A stretch of DNA of 64,000 nucleotides, taken from positions 105,376 to 169,375 of the forward strand of contig NZ_JADQTO010000025.1 in the NCBI RefSeq assembly GCF_015704865.1, read 5' to 3'. A program made the position numbers and the translations under genes. Each line of letters opens with the position of its first letter. Position 1 is the stretch's first letter. Source of the DNA: Actinoplanes aureus (GTDB taxonomy: Bacteria; Actinomycetota; Actinomycetes; Mycobacteriales; Micromonosporaceae). Of this stretch, positions 7,041 through 16,460 are shown in pieces. Below the pieces are notes generated by a model. That model worked only from the letters and a program-made list of their open reading frames with translations, did not search any database and was not told the origin of the DNA.

Positions 7041-9506
7041 CTGGAAGCGGAGGACCACGGTGAGAGTGGCGTACCAGAGCAGCAGCGCCGGCAGCACCAC
7101 GAAGAAGACCGGCTTGGACGGACCCATCAGGCCGAAGTAGTCCCAGAGCACCGGCACGTTCAGGACCGCGCTGAACAGCAGGCAGAGCGCGCCGACCAGC
7201 ATCGCGGGGCGCAGGTCGCCGCTGGGGGAGGTCCAGGCGGCGAAGGCCCGGGAGCGCGGGGCGAGGAACAGGATCAGGATGAACGAGGCGAAGCAGAAGA
7301 AGGTCGACAGGCCGGTCTGCGCCAGGATCGTCGCCGAGGCGGTGGTGAAGTCGGCGTCGCTGCCGTACGTCAGACCGGTGTAGGTCTCGAACTCGTCGGT
7401 GATCCGGTCCGGGGTGCGCCCGGAGCTCAACCCCAGCGTGATCATCTCGTAGAGGGCGGTGTAGACGGCGGTGCCGAAGGTGGCGGTGACCACCGCGGCC
7501 GGCACCACGAACCGCACCAGGTTGCGCAGCAGGTGCGGGTCCGGGCGGGTGGGCCGGGCCCAGAAGGTGAGGAACACCGTGGGGATGCCGACGGTGAACA
7601 TGGTGAGCCCGACCTGGGTGGGCGAGTACGGGAAGCCCAGCCCCAGCATGGTGACGGCGAGGATGACCAGGCCCTGGCTGGCCACCCGGGCCAGGAAGAC
7701 GTAGAGCGAGATGCCGATGCCGTTGATGATCCGGCGGCCTTCGTGCTGGGCCGGCGGCAGCGCGGCGAACGAGTCGTCGACCAGCACGATGTCGGCGACG
7801 TCGCGGGTGACCGTGCTGCCGCTGCGCATCGCCACCCCGACCTGGGCCTGTTTGAGGGCGCGGGCGTCGTTCACCCCGTCGCCGATCATGGCGACGTAGT
7901 GGCCCTGCCGGCGCAGCGAGCGGACGATCCGTTCCTTGTGCTCGGGCGCCACCCGGCCGAACACGCAGGCCCGGGCCACCACTCGGTCCAGCGCGGCGTC
8001 GTCCAGGTCGTCCAGGTCGGCGCCGCGAACCGGTTCGTCCGCCTCGATGCCGGCCCGGCCGGCGATCGCGGCGACGGTACGCGGATCGTCGCCGGAGAGC
8101 ACCTTGAGCCGGACACCGTCGTCCCGGAACCGGCGGACGGTCTCGACGACGTCGTCGCGGAGCTGGTCGGCGAGCGCGACCAGCCCGACCGGCACCAGCA
8201 TCGGCAGATCCGGCCGCCCGTCCGCGTCACGGAGCCCGGCCTCCGGGTCCTCGGTGCGGGCCAGCAGCAACACCCGCAGGCCTAGGCCGGTCCGCGACGT
8301 CACCTCCGCCGCCGGTAGCGCCGACCGCAGCCGCGGTGCGAGCGTGTCCGGGGCGCCGAGCACCCAGCTGCCCTCCTCGGCGACCAAACCCGACCAGCGC
8401 AGCGAGGAGGAGAACGGGATCTCGTCGCGGACCTGCCAGGGCTCGCCGGGCAGAGCGGCGGTCAGCGCCAGGGCGGTCAGGTTCGGCGTGGTGGCGTTGT
8501 GGGCCAGCCCGCCGAGCACTTCGGCCACCTCGGCGTACTCGTGGTCGGCGAGCGGGACGATCTCCTCCAGCGAGAGCCGCCCGGTGGTCAGGGTGCCGGT
8601 CTTGTCGGTGCAGACGACGTCCACGTTGCTCACCGACTCGACGGCGTTGACCTGCTGGACCAGGGCGCCGTGCCGGGCGATGCGGACCGCGCCGGCGGTG
8701 TAGGCGAGGGCGATCAAGAAAAACAGCCCATAGGGTACGAGCCCCGACAGCACCGCCGTGATCTGGACGACCCGCAGCACGCTGAAGCCCTCGATCGCCG
8801 CCTGGCCCAGGATGGCGCCGCTCATCAGGGCGGTGAGCGCCATCACGAGCCGGACGATGAACTCGATGCGCCGCTGCAACGGGGTCATGTCGGTGGTGGA
8901 GCGGCGGGCCTCGGCGGTGAGCCGCCCGGCGTAACTGTGCGCCCCGACGTCCCGGGCCAGCTGGTGCCCGTCGCCGGCCACGCAGACGCTGCCCGAGCGC
9001 AGGTCGTCGCCGGGATGTTTGACCACCGGATCGGATTCGCCGGTGAGCAGGGACTCGTCGGCCTCGATGCGGCCGCCGTCGAGCAGCGGGCCGTCCACCA
9101 CGATCTGGTCGCCGGGGCGGACCCGCAGCACGTCGCCGCGGACCACCTGGTCGGGGGCGATCTCGGTCTCCCGCCCGTCGCGGACCACGAGCACACCGGC
9201 CTGGTCCAGCAGCTGGAGGCGGTCCAGCTTGCGTTTGGCCCGGATCTCCTGGACGGCGCTGATCACCGCGTTGATCAGGCCGAGCCCGACGCTGATCAGG
9301 GCGTCGCTGTACCGGCCGAGGACCAGCAGCGCGGCGCCGATCACGAAGAGGATCAGGTTGAAGAAGGAGAAGACGTTGGTGCGCAGGATCTCGGCGTAAC
9401 CGCGGGTGCCGCCGCGCACCGCGCTGTTCGCCTCGCCCCGCCGGCGCCGGGCCTCGGCCTCCGCCCCGGTCAGCCCGTCCGCCGGGGCGAGCATCAGCTG
9501 TTCCAT
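7002..9506 (-). CDS. CtpE-like P-type cation-transporting ATPase
   Basis: An 834-residue inner-membrane pump. It has an actuator motif LLTGESDPV, the phosphorylated Asp in CTDKTGTLTTGRL, the hinge MIGDGVNDARALKQAQ and about ten membrane spans. The early region NAVISAVQEIRAKRKLDRL and the M4 segment LSGLVPYGLFFL resemble mycobacterial CtpE, a proposed calcium transporter; no N-terminal CxxC heavy-metal domain is present. The frame stays open to 9980, but ATG 9506 (MEQLMLAPADGLTG) begins the conserved part and the extra 158 codons look random, so I used 9506. The 3' end carries a 39-bp tandem duplication. The transported ion is inferred only from family resemblance. Confidence 0.85.
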   Translation of the reverse strand: MEQLMLAPADGLTGAEAEARRRRGEANSAVRGGTRGYAEILRTNVFSFFNLILFVIGAALLVLGRYSDALISVGLGLINAVISAVQEIRAKRKLDRLQLLDQAGVLVVRDGRETEIAPDQVVRGDVLRVRPGDQIVVDGPLLDGGRIEADESLLTGESDPVVKHPGDDLRSGSVCVAGDGHQLARDVGAHSYAGRLTAEARRSTTDMTPLQRRIEFIVRLVMALTALMSGAILGQAAIEGFSVLRVVQITAVLSGLVPYGLFFLIALAYTAGAVRIARHGALVQQVNAVESVSNVDVVCTDKTGTLTTGRLSLEEIVPLADHEYAEVAEVLGGLAHNATTPNLTALALTAALPGEPWQVRDEIPFSSSLRWSGLVAEEGSWVLGAPDTLAPRLRSALPAAEVTSRTGLGLRVLLLARTEDPEAGLRDADGRPDLPMLVPVGLVALADQLRDDVVETVRRFRDDGVRLKVLSGDDPRTVAAIAGRAGIEADEPVRGADLDDLDDAALDRVVARACVFGRVAPEHKERIVRSLRRQGHYVAMIGDGVNDARALKQAQVGVAMRSGSTVTRDVADIVLVDDSFAALPPAQHEGRRIINGIGISLYVFLARVASQGLVILAVTMLGLGFPYSPTQVGLTMFTVGIPTVFLTFWARPTRPDPHLLRNLVRFVVPAAVVTATFGTAVYTALYEMITLGLSSGRTPDRITDEFETYTGLTYGSDADFTTASATILAQTGLSTFFCFASFILILFLAPRSRAFAAWTSPSGDLRPAMLVGALCLLFSAVLNVPVLWDYFGLMGPSKPVFFVVLPALLLWYATLTVVLRFQLFDRLLGMRPAR

Positions 9507-9872
9507 CTCAGTCGTGGCCCCCGTAGCTACGGTAGATCGTCCCGATGGATCCAGGTGGGCGTTTCCCGCCCGCTCCTCCCGAGACGTACGTGGTCGCTCG
9601 GATGGCTGAATCTCCTCGTCGGGCCGCGCCGGCCAATTCCTGATCTTGTGGGACGCTGTGTTGGCCTTCGGAACCAAGTTGCGAAGGCCAAGAGGGCAAG
9701 CCCTCCTTTCCATGCTCTCTTGTATTTGTTCATGCGTGCGTCGAGGTGCCGAAATGACGTGAACAAGGGATGGGTGGTGACTGGTCCACCGCCGGATGTC
9801 TGCCCGGCCAGGCCCGTGTCGAGGAGAAAGGGGACCTTGCCATGAGGTCCCAGGTTTTCTAGGACTCGCAAC
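9507..9872. other. Intergenic region upstream of the P-type ATPase
   Basis: About 366 bases of lower GC than the surroundings. Open frames on both strands (for example 9527-9892 minus) have no recognisable protein character. It presumably holds the promoter of the minus-strand ATPase and of the small plus-strand gene at 9873. I see no tRNA, riboswitch or clear operator. Confidence 0.4.
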
Positions 9873-10151
9873 GTGCGAGAGCCCGCGTTCATCGCGGTGT
9901 CTCTCGCCCTGATGGGACTCTTGCTTCTTGTCCTGTGCTGGGGCTTCCTTGGAAGGCGCTGCGAAAAAGATGCAATTCACCCTGTCAGGTCAAAAGTCGC
10001 TGCGACTCAAGCCGAAGATCAATTGACGGATTCGACGGCAGGCTTCCACGAATCGGAATGCGGTACGGCGGCGCCGTCCCGTGACGATATTGGTGGCCCG
10101 TCAGGTGACGCCGACGCCCGGGAGGATGGTGAGACCTTGGCCGCTCCATAA
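9873..10151 (+). CDS. Small single-pass membrane protein, hypothetical
   Basis: A 92-residue ORF from GTG 9873. Residues 5-27 (FIAVSLALMGLLLLVLCWGF) form one strong membrane segment, followed by a basic cluster (GRRCEK) and a long polar, acidic tail rich in Asp/Glu/Gly/Ser. This is the topology of a small N-out or signal-anchor protein. Base composition is lower in GC than neighbouring genes. The ribosome site is weak (AGGAC, about 10 bases upstream). I do not recognise a family. Confidence 0.4.
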   Translation: MREPAFIAVSLALMGLLLLVLCWGFLGRRCEKDAIHPVRSKVAATQAEDQLTDSTAGFHESECGTAAPSRDDIGGPSGDADAREDGETLAAP

Positions 10152-10245
10152 AAGTTGCCGGGGCGGCGTCGATCGTTCGGCGCCCCCAACCATGTCCCGA
10201 TACAGTTTGACCGCCGTAGGAAAGCGACCTACCCGAAGGACTGTG

Positions 10246-10767
10246 GTGGACGGCAAGCTCTCTTTCTGGCTCGGCCTGGTGCTCGCGATCCCGCTGTCGA
10301 TAGCCGCCAATCTGGTGACACCGCCCGTATCCCGCCTGGTCGCGCGATACAACGCGCGCTGGGACCGGCGGCTGATTCTCAAGTCGGCCAGGCTGGAGGC
10401 GGTCAGTTCCTGGATGGGCGAGAATCCCGACAAGTTCTCGCACTACGCGGCGATGGCGATCCCCCGGGTTCTTCGCAGCCTGGTCATCCAGTTCCTGACG
10501 GCGGCCATCATCGCACTCGGGATCGTCCTGATATATCTCGCGGACGTGTCGGATCCGATCGTCCAGCTGCTGATCGTCCTTCCGGTCGCCTATCTGTTGT
10601 ATGAGAACCTCGCCCTTCTCGATTACGTCCGTCGCCTCAACGTCGTCTGGGCCGTCATGCGGGCACGGAACGGCTGGCCCGTCTACTCCGACCTCTCGCC
10701 GGTCAAGGAGGAACCCGTCACCGCGCTCAGAGAACCGGTTCGTCCGCGCCGGGAACCGTCCCGCTGA
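10246..10767 (+). CDS. Hypothetical membrane protein with two TM segments
   Basis: I chose GTG 10246, just after GAAGGA, giving 173 residues; the in-frame extension upstream to 10081 looks unstructured. A hydrophobic segment at residues 5-24 (FWLGLVLAIPLSIAANLVTP) is followed by a basic amphipathic stretch (RLVARYNARWDRRLILKSAR). A second long hydrophobic region lies at about residues 88-125 and the tail is basic. Proteins starting with this LGL..IPLSI.AN..TP pattern are common in actinobacteria and uncharacterised. Its function is unknown. Confidence 0.55.
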   Translation: MDGKLSFWLGLVLAIPLSIAANLVTPPVSRLVARYNARWDRRLILKSARLEAVSSWMGENPDKFSHYAAMAIPRVLRSLVIQFLTAAIIALGIVLIYLADVSDPIVQLLIVLPVAYLLYENLALLDYVRRLNVVWAVMRARNGWPVYSDLSPVKEEPVTALREPVRPRREPSR

Positions 10768-10875
10768 CGGCCGGAACCACCGGGCAAGGCTGTTTCCGCA
10801 CATGAGGGGCAGCCCTCGCTCAGGCGCCGCCTGGGGTTCATGTCCGGGCCGCCCGGCGCGCATAGCTTTCGGGCC

Positions 10876-11820
10876 ATGTCGTCAGCGCTGGATGTCAGCG
10901 TCGTCATCCCGACGTGCAACCGCCCGCACCTCGCCACCCGCGCTGTCCGCAGCGCCCTCGGCCAGACCCACCGGAACCTCGAGGTGATCGTCGTGGTCGA
11001 CGGGCCCGACGAGGCGACCGAGAAGGCGCTGGCCGAAGTCGCCGATCCACGGTTGCGGGTGGTGGTGCTCCCGGTGCGGGGCAACGCCCCGAACGCCCGC
11101 AACGCCGGCGCTCGGGAGGCTCGTGGCCGGTGGACCGCGCTGCTGGACGACGACGACGAGTGGCTGCCCGAGAAGATCGCCATCCAGCTGGCGCTCGCCG
11201 AGGCGTCGCCGGCCGGATCGCCGATCGTGGCCAGCCGGCTGATCAGCCGTACGCCGCGCGCCGACTCGGTGATGCCACGCCGGCTGCCGGCCGCCGGGCA
11301 ACCGCTGAGCGAGTACTTCACCGTCCGGCGTGGCCTGTTCTACGGCGACGGCTTCATCCAGACCTCCACCATCCTGGCGCCGACCGAACTGCTGCGCCGC
11401 GTGCCGTTCACCGTGGGGCTGCGCCGCCAGCAGGAGCTGGACTGGACGCTGCGGGCGGTACGCGAGCCGGACGTGGAACTGCTCTACGCCGCCGAACCGC
11501 TGGTGCTCTGGCACCAGGACGAGAACCGGCACCGGATCAGCCTGGAGATGCCCTACGAGCAGCAGATGCGGTGGCTGCGCGCCAACCGGGAGCTGTTCAC
11601 GCCGCGGGCGTACGCCGCCTTCACGCTCAGCGTGATGAGCTCGATGGCCGCGCCCTCCCGCCAGGCCCGGCATTTCCGTGAGCTGCTCGCCGAGGCCCGC
11701 GGCAACGGCCGCCCGGGCGCCCTCGACTACCTCACCCATCTGCAGATCTGGGCCCTGCCGCCGGGCCTGCGGCGCCGGGTGCGGGACCTGATCGTGGGCC
11801 GCGCGGTCGATGCCGGCTGA
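10876..11820 (+). CDS. Glycosyltransferase family 2
   Basis: A 314-residue GT-A fold sugar transferase. The start VSVVIPTCNRPHLATRAVRS is the nucleotide-binding strand and helix. NARNAGAREARGRWTALLDDDDEWLPEK contains the DDD metal/nucleotide site. A likely catalytic region follows (QQELDWTLRAVREPDVELLY). I chose ATG 10876; ATG 10840 is an in-frame alternative. The gene overlaps the next glycosyltransferase by 11 bases, so the two are probably translated together and act on the same cell-surface or exopolysaccharide glycan. Confidence 0.88.
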   Translation: MSSALDVSVVIPTCNRPHLATRAVRSALGQTHRNLEVIVVVDGPDEATEKALAEVADPRLRVVVLPVRGNAPNARNAGAREARGRWTALLDDDDEWLPEKIAIQLALAEASPAGSPIVASRLISRTPRADSVMPRRLPAAGQPLSEYFTVRRGLFYGDGFIQTSTILAPTELLRRVPFTVGLRRQQELDWTLRAVREPDVELLYAAEPLVLWHQDENRHRISLEMPYEQQMRWLRANRELFTPRAYAAFTLSVMSSMAAPSRQARHFRELLAEARGNGRPGALDYLTHLQIWALPPGLRRRVRDLIVGRAVDAG

Positions 11821-12910
11821 CCGCCGGGTCGCGGTCTGGCGCAGCGCCATGCTGCCCGGCTCGGAGACGTTCGTCCGGGCGCAGGGTGACGCGCTGACCC
11901 GCTGGCGCCCGCTCTACATCGGCGCCGAACGTCTCGCCTCGGTGCTGTCCCGGCCGGACGACACCGTAGTGTTCGAGGACCGGGCGGCCGCCTTCCTGCG
12001 GCTGCGCCTGACCGGTACCTCACCGCGGCTGCGCGGCGCCCTCGCCGGCCTGCGGCCGGACCTCGTGCACGCCCACTTCGGCGGCGACGGCTGGCTGATC
12101 AGCGGTACGGCTCGCCGGCTCGGTGTGCCGCTCGTGGTCACCCTGCACGGCCACGACGTGACCCGTCAGCCGCTCAGCTCCGGACTGCACGGCCTGCGCT
12201 ACCGGCGCAACCTGCGTACCGTCTTCGGCCGGGCGGCCCTGATCATCGCGGTCTCCGGCGTGATCAGGGACCGGGCGATCGACTGCGGTGCCGACCCGGC
12301 GAAGGTACGCGTGCACCACACCGGCGTACGCGTACCCGACACGCCCCCGCTGCTCCCGAAACGCTGGGACGTCGCCTTCGTCGGCCGGTTCGTCCCCAAG
12401 AAGGGCGTCGACGACCTGCTCACCGCCCTGGCCGGGATGCGAGCGCCCCGGCCGCGGGCGGTGTTCCTCGGTGACGGCCCGCTGGAAGCCGGGATGCGCG
12501 AGCGTGCCGAGCGGCTGGGCCTGGACGCGACGTTCATGGGCGCGCAGCCGCCGGAGTCGGTGCAGCGGCACCTCGCCGAGTCGCGGATGCTTGTCGTCTC
12601 GTCGAAGACCGCCCCCGACGGCGACACCGAGGGGCTGCCCACCACGGTCCTGGAAGCGGGCGCCCTGGGCGTACCGGTGGTCGCGACCCGGCACAGCGGC
12701 ATCCCGGAAGCGGTCGTCGACGCCGAGACCGGCCTGCTCTGCCCGGAGGCGGACCCGGCCGCGCTGGCCGCCGCGATGACCAGTCTGCTGGGCGACGCCG
12801 TCCTGCGCCGCCGGCTCGGCGCGCAGGCCCGGCGCCACGTCGGGGAACGCTTCAACCTGCGGGCCCAGACCCGGCGGCTGGAGTCGCTCTACGACGAGTT
12901 CAGCCGGTGA
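11810..12910 (+). CDS. Glycosyltransferase family 4
   Basis: A 366-residue GT-B retaining transferase. The N-terminal domain has LVHAHFGGDGWLIS and PLVVTLHGHDVTR; the linker carries AALIIAVSGVIRDRAIDCGADPAKV. The C-terminal domain has VAFVGRFVPKKGVDDLL and the donor-binding EGLPTTVLEAGALGVPVVATRHSGIPEAV, ending with the E-x7-E pattern of GT4 enzymes. It begins inside the end of the GT2 gene. Its 3' end overlaps the convergent esterase gene by 11 bases. The sugar and acceptor are unknown. Confidence 0.9.
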   Translation: MPADRRVAVWRSAMLPGSETFVRAQGDALTRWRPLYIGAERLASVLSRPDDTVVFEDRAAAFLRLRLTGTSPRLRGALAGLRPDLVHAHFGGDGWLISGTARRLGVPLVVTLHGHDVTRQPLSSGLHGLRYRRNLRTVFGRAALIIAVSGVIRDRAIDCGADPAKVRVHHTGVRVPDTPPLLPKRWDVAFVGRFVPKKGVDDLLTALAGMRAPRPRAVFLGDGPLEAGMRERAERLGLDATFMGAQPPESVQRHLAESRMLVVSSKTAPDGDTEGLPTTVLEAGALGVPVVATRHSGIPEAVVDAETGLLCPEADPAALAAAMTSLLGDAVLRRRLGAQARRHVGERFNLRAQTRRLESLYDEFSR

Positions 12911-13718
12911 CGGCGGTAAGCGCGGTGGCGTACGCCTTCTGCCCGTCGGCGGTCGGGTGGAATGACTCGGCGATCTGGTCGCGGACGGCGTGGATCCACG
13001 GCGTGGCGGTGCACACCTCGTGCCCGTCGAAGATCTCCCGGACGTCGACGAAGGTGAACCCGGCGTTCGCGGCACGCGCCTTGATGAGCTCGTTGAGGGT
13101 GTCCGCGCCGGTGTTCAGCGCCTCCCGGCGAGCCGCGCTCAGCGACTCACACTTCACCCCGGTGCCGGAGGCCAGCAGGTGCGGGTAGCCGAGCACGTAC
13201 ACCTTCGCGTTCGGGGCGCGCTCCTTGATCGCCGTGTAGAGCCCGTCCAGCTGCTCGGGCAGCACCGTCTCGGCGGTGCTGGCGGCGGTCCGGGTCGCGG
13301 AGCCGCAGGTCAGGTCGTTGCCGAGCATGCACTGCTGAAGGGTCTGCGACCAGCCCACGTCGTTGCCGCCGACGGTCACCGTCACCCATCCGGTCTTCTC
13401 GTCGAGCGCCCGCAACTGGGTGGTCCGCACCTCGTGGATCACCGCACCGCTGCACGTGCTGTCGGTCACCTCGCCGATCGTGCCGGCGGGACGCGACTTC
13501 GCCCACAGCCGCGGGTACGACGAGTCGGTGCTCCGGTAGCACTCGGTGTCCGCGTAGTTCCCGGCGCCCAGCCCGGCGGCGTACGAGTCACCCAGCGCCA
13601 CGTAGTCGCGCGCCTCGGCGGCCTCCGCGCCCCCGTCATTGCCGGAACCCGAGCAGGACGCCGTCGCGATCCCCGCCACCACCACGGTGACCACAGTCTT
13701 CATCCAGCGTCGCTTCAA
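12900..13718 (-). CDS. SGNH/GDSL esterase lipoprotein
   Basis: A secreted hydrolase of about 272 residues. The signal peptide ends in a lipobox, VAGIATASC, so it is probably lipid-anchored outside the membrane. Block I is YVALGDSYAAGLGAG (Ser nucleophile), block III is VTVGGNDVGW (oxyanion Gly-Asn), and block V is ESFHPTADGQ (catalytic His). Several paired Cys resemble the Streptomyces-type SGNH lipases with three disulfides. The best start seems to be TTG 13718, five bases after GAGGAG and giving a KRRW n-region; ATG 13703 is the alternative. The 3' end overlaps the GT4 gene tail-to-tail by 11 bases. Confidence 0.88.
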   Translation of the reverse strand: MKRRWMKTVVTVVVAGIATASCSGSGNDGGAEAAEARDYVALGDSYAAGLGAGNYADTECYRSTDSSYPRLWAKSRPAGTIGEVTDSTCSGAVIHEVRTTQLRALDEKTGWVTVTVGGNDVGWSQTLQQCMLGNDLTCGSATRTAASTAETVLPEQLDGLYTAIKERAPNAKVYVLGYPHLLASGTGVKCESLSAARREALNTGADTLNELIKARAANAGFTFVDVREIFDGHEVCTATPWIHAVRDQIAESFHPTADGQKAYATALTAVTG

Positions 13719-13796
13719 CCCGACTCCTCGTTCACCCGATCCCGGCCCATGATCATGCATGACGGCCCGGAGAATGCATACTCGTTCGCTGTGACC

Positions 13797-14096
13797 ATGC
13801 GACAGCCCCGCCTGGAAATCGAGTACTGCACGCAATGCCGCTGGCTGTTGCGTGCCGCCTGGACCGCGCAGGAGTTGCTCACCACGTTCGCCAAGGAGCT
13901 GGGGGAGGTGGCGCTGGTGCCGGGGATCGGCGGCGTCTTCGAGATCCGGCTGGGCGACGAGACCCTCTGGTCCCGCAAGGCCGAGGGCGGTTTCCCCGAG
14001 CTGCCGCACCTGAAGCGCCTCGTCCGGGACCGCATCGCACCCGGCCGCGACCTCGGCCATTCAGACCGCCAGGCGCCCGCCGCGGAGGAGAGCTGA
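13797..14096 (+). CDS. SelT/SelW/SelH-family thioredoxin-like protein (Rdx)
   Basis: A 99-residue protein with the family's N-terminal strand and redox motif, RLEIEYCTQCRWLLRAAW. CTQC replaces the selenocysteine motif CxxU. GGVFEIRLGDETLWSRK and FPELPHLKRLVRDRIAPG complete the fold, and the tail contains LGHSDR, common in actinobacterial members. A redox role is likely but no partner is known. I chose ATG 13797; an in-frame GTG at 13791 and ATG 13749 also exist. It is divergent from the esterase and 58 bp before the antiporter. Confidence 0.85.
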   Translation: MRQPRLEIEYCTQCRWLLRAAWTAQELLTTFAKELGEVALVPGIGGVFEIRLGDETLWSRKAEGGFPELPHLKRLVRDRIAPGRDLGHSDRQAPAAEES

Positions 14097-14154
14097 GCCT
14101 CTTTTCTCCGCGGAGAGCCGAGCGCCGTCACCCACCTTTTGGCAAGGTTGACGG

Positions 14155-15255
14155 ATGACACCGAAGATCGTTTCGTACCTGTCCCGCTGGACCATCTACG
14201 TGCCGATTCTGGCGGTCGCGGCCCTGATTCTGACCTGGGGACGTGACCTGCCGCCGCCGGGCGTGACGGTCGTGGCACTGCTGCTCGGCGTCGCGGTCCT
14301 GGCCGCCGTCCACCACGCCGAGGTCGTCGCACACCGGGTCGGCGAACCGTACGGCTCGCTGATCCTCGCGGTCGCGGTCACCGTCATCGAGGTCGCCCTC
14401 ATCGTCACCCTGATGATCAGCGGCGGGGAGAATTCCCAGTCCCTCGCCCGGGACACCGTCTTTGCCGCCGTGATGATCACCTGTAACGGCATCCTCGGCA
14501 TCTCCCTGCTGGTCGGCGCGCTCCGCCGGCGGATCGCGGTCTTCAACCCGGAGGGCACCGGCTCCGCCTTCGCCACCGTCGCGGCGATCGCCACGCTCAG
14601 CCTGGTCCTGCCGTCGTTCACCACCAGCCGCCCCGGCCCGCAGTTCTCCCCGGCGCAGCTGGGCTTCGCCGCGGTCGTCTCGCTCGGCCTGTACCTGCTC
14701 TTCGTCGCCGTGCAGACCCGCCGCCACCGCGACTACTTCATGCCGATCACCACCGAGGGCGAGGTGATCGACGCCGAGGAGCACGTGGAGCCGCCGTCCT
14801 CGCGTACCGCCCTGAACAGCCTGGGCCTCCTGCTGCTCGCCCTGATCGCGGTGGTCGGCCTGGCCAAGGGCATCTCCCCGGCCGTCGAGTCCGGCGTCGT
14901 CGGCGCCGGCCTGCCACATTCCGTGGTCGGCGTGGTGATCGCCCTGCTCGTGCTCCTGCCGGAAACCATCGCGGCGGTCCGCGCCGCGGCCCGCGACCGC
15001 ATCCAGACCAGCCTCAACCTCGCGCTCGGCTCCGCCATGGCAAGCATCGGCCTGACCATCCCGGCCATCGCCGTGGCGATGATCTGGCTGCCCGGCCCGC
15101 TGCTGCTGGGCCTCGGCGGCACCCAGATGGTGCTGTTAGGACTCACCGTCGTCGTCGGCACGCTCACCGTGGTGCCCGGCCGGGCCAACATCCTCCACGG
15201 CGGCCTGCACCTAGGCTTGCTCGCGGTTTTCCTGTTCCTGGCGGCAAGCCCATAA
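14155..15255 (+). CDS. ChaA-like Ca2+(Na+)/H+ antiporter
   Basis: A 366-residue membrane protein of the CaCA superfamily with about eleven membrane segments. The two alpha repeats are visible: GEPYGSLILAVAVTVIEVAL (with the ion-binding Glu) and SLNLALGSAMASIGLTIPAI, preceded by LPETIAAVRAAARDRIQ. Between them lies an acidic cytoplasmic loop (EGEVIDAEEHVE). It exports cations in exchange for protons. It stands alone ahead of the metal-permease unit, and its place among metal genes supports an ion-homeostasis role. The specific ion is not decided by the sequence. Confidence 0.87.
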   Translation: MTPKIVSYLSRWTIYVPILAVAALILTWGRDLPPPGVTVVALLLGVAVLAAVHHAEVVAHRVGEPYGSLILAVAVTVIEVALIVTLMISGGENSQSLARDTVFAAVMITCNGILGISLLVGALRRRIAVFNPEGTGSAFATVAAIATLSLVLPSFTTSRPGPQFSPAQLGFAAVVSLGLYLLFVAVQTRRHRDYFMPITTEGEVIDAEEHVEPPSSRTALNSLGLLLLALIAVVGLAKGISPAVESGVVGAGLPHSVVGVVIALLVLLPETIAAVRAAARDRIQTSLNLALGSAMASIGLTIPAIAVAMIWLPGPLLLGLGGTQMVLLGLTVVVGTLTVVPGRANILHGGLHLGLLAVFLFLAASP

Positions 15256-15470
15256 TCGGTACGCCCCACCCCGTCCCGCCGAACCCACGCCGTCCCGCCG
15301 AGCCCCGCGACCTGCTGCCCACTCCAGGCCGCACCGCGCCCGCCGGGCCCAGGCAGCCGCTCACGCTCGACGTGGGACGGCGTCGCGCGTACCCGAAAGG
15401 GTTTGCAAGGTTGTCGGGCGTTGCGCAAGCGGTAGATTTCTTCGTCGCAGCCGACGGCAGGGGAGTGAGG

Positions 15471-16460
15471 GTGGCTGAGGCCCGCACGCTGGAACGCGAG
15501 GCCCGGCAAGGGCCGGGGATCGGTTCGGTGGAGGTGCTGGCGGCACTGCTCGTGCTGCTGGTGATCTTCCGGGGGGAGCTCGCCGGGGTGGTGCCCGGCG
15601 CGCGCTGGCAGACCTGGACCACGGTCTTCGTGTCGGTGCTGGTGCAGGCCGTTCCGTTCCTGGTGTTCGGAGTGCTGCTGTCGGCGGTGATCGCGGTCTT
15701 CGTGCCGCGCTCGTTCTGGGCGCGGGCGTTGCCCAGGCATCCGGCGCTCGCCGTGCCGGCGGCCAGTGTGGCCGGTGTGGTGCTGCCGGGCTGTGAGTGC
15801 GGCAGCGTGCCGATCGCCGGGTCGCTGATCCGGCGCGGGGTGACGCCGGCGGCCGCGCTGGCGTTTCTGCTGGCGGCGCCGGCGGTCAACCCGATTGTGC
15901 TGACCGCGACCGCGGTGGCCTTTCCCGGTGACCCGGAGATGGTGGTGGCGCGCGGGCTGGCCAGCCTGGTGGTGGCGATCGTGATGGGCTGGCTGTGGCT
16001 GCGCCTCGGCAAGGCCGAGTGGATCAAGTTGCCGCACCGGCCGGATGTGGACGGTGCGTCGCGAGGGCGGGCGTTCTGGTCGGCGTGCCGGCACGACGTG
16101 GTGCACGCGGGCGGTTTCCTGGTGCTCGGTGCCGCGGCGGCCGCGACGATCAACGTGCTGGTGCCGGAGGCCTGGTTGCAGACTCTGGCCGCCGAACCGG
16201 TCCTGTCGGTGCTGGCACTGGCGGTGCTCGCCGTGCTGTTGTCGATCTGCAGCGAGGCGGACGCGTTCGTGGCCGCGTCGCTGTCGCAGTTCTCGCTTAC
16301 CTCCCGGCTGGTCTTCCTGGTCGTCGGCCCGATGGTCGACCTCAAGCTGATCTCGATGCAGGCCGGTGTGTTCGGCCGCGGGTTCACCGCCCGGTTCGCC
16401 CCGGCCACCTTCGTGGTGGCGGTGCTGGCCGGCTCGGTCGCCGGGATGGTGCTGCTGTGA
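15471..16460 (+). CDS. YraQ/UPF0718-type permease (SO_0444-like)
   Basis: A 329-residue permease of the DUF318/YraQ group. The key Cys motif appears in GVVLPGCECGSVPIAGSLIR, followed by GVTPAAALAFLLAAPAVNPI; the repeat in the second half is LSICSEADAFVAASLSQF. About eight to ten membrane segments are seen. Members of this group are linked to heavy-metal (Cu/Zn) or arsenical movement. I chose GTG 15471 with AGGGGAG just upstream. It overlaps the TIGR03943-type gene by 4 bases (GTGA). That pairing, next to a zinc-type ABC importer, argues for metal transport. Confidence 0.8.
   Translation: MAEARTLEREARQGPGIGSVEVLAALLVLLVIFRGELAGVVPGARWQTWTTVFVSVLVQAVPFLVFGVLLSAVIAVFVPRSFWARALPRHPALAVPAASVAGVVLPGCECGSVPIAGSLIRRGVTPAAALAFLLAAPAVNPIVLTATAVAFPGDPEMVVARGLASLVVAIVMGWLWLRLGKAEWIKLPHRPDVDGASRGRAFWSACRHDVVHAGGFLVLGAAAAATINVLVPEAWLQTLAAEPVLSVLALAVLAVLLSICSEADAFVAASLSQFSLTSRLVFLVVGPMVDLKLISMQAGVFGRGFTARFAPATFVVAVLAGSVAGMVLL

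Noticed and set aside
7002..8285. Plus-strand frame over the P-type ATPase region
   Set aside because: It mirrors the ATPase gene in antisense, with repetitive Gly/Arg/His and Glu content; a shadow.
9507..9980. N-terminal extension of the P-type ATPase frame
   Set aside because: The 158 extra codons lack any similarity to CtpE-type pumps and the base composition differs; ATG 9506 begins the conserved region.
15380..15450. TTGCAAGG...TTGCGCAA near-repeat before the YraQ-type permease
   Set aside because: The match is short and unsymmetrical; no known metal-regulator consensus fits.
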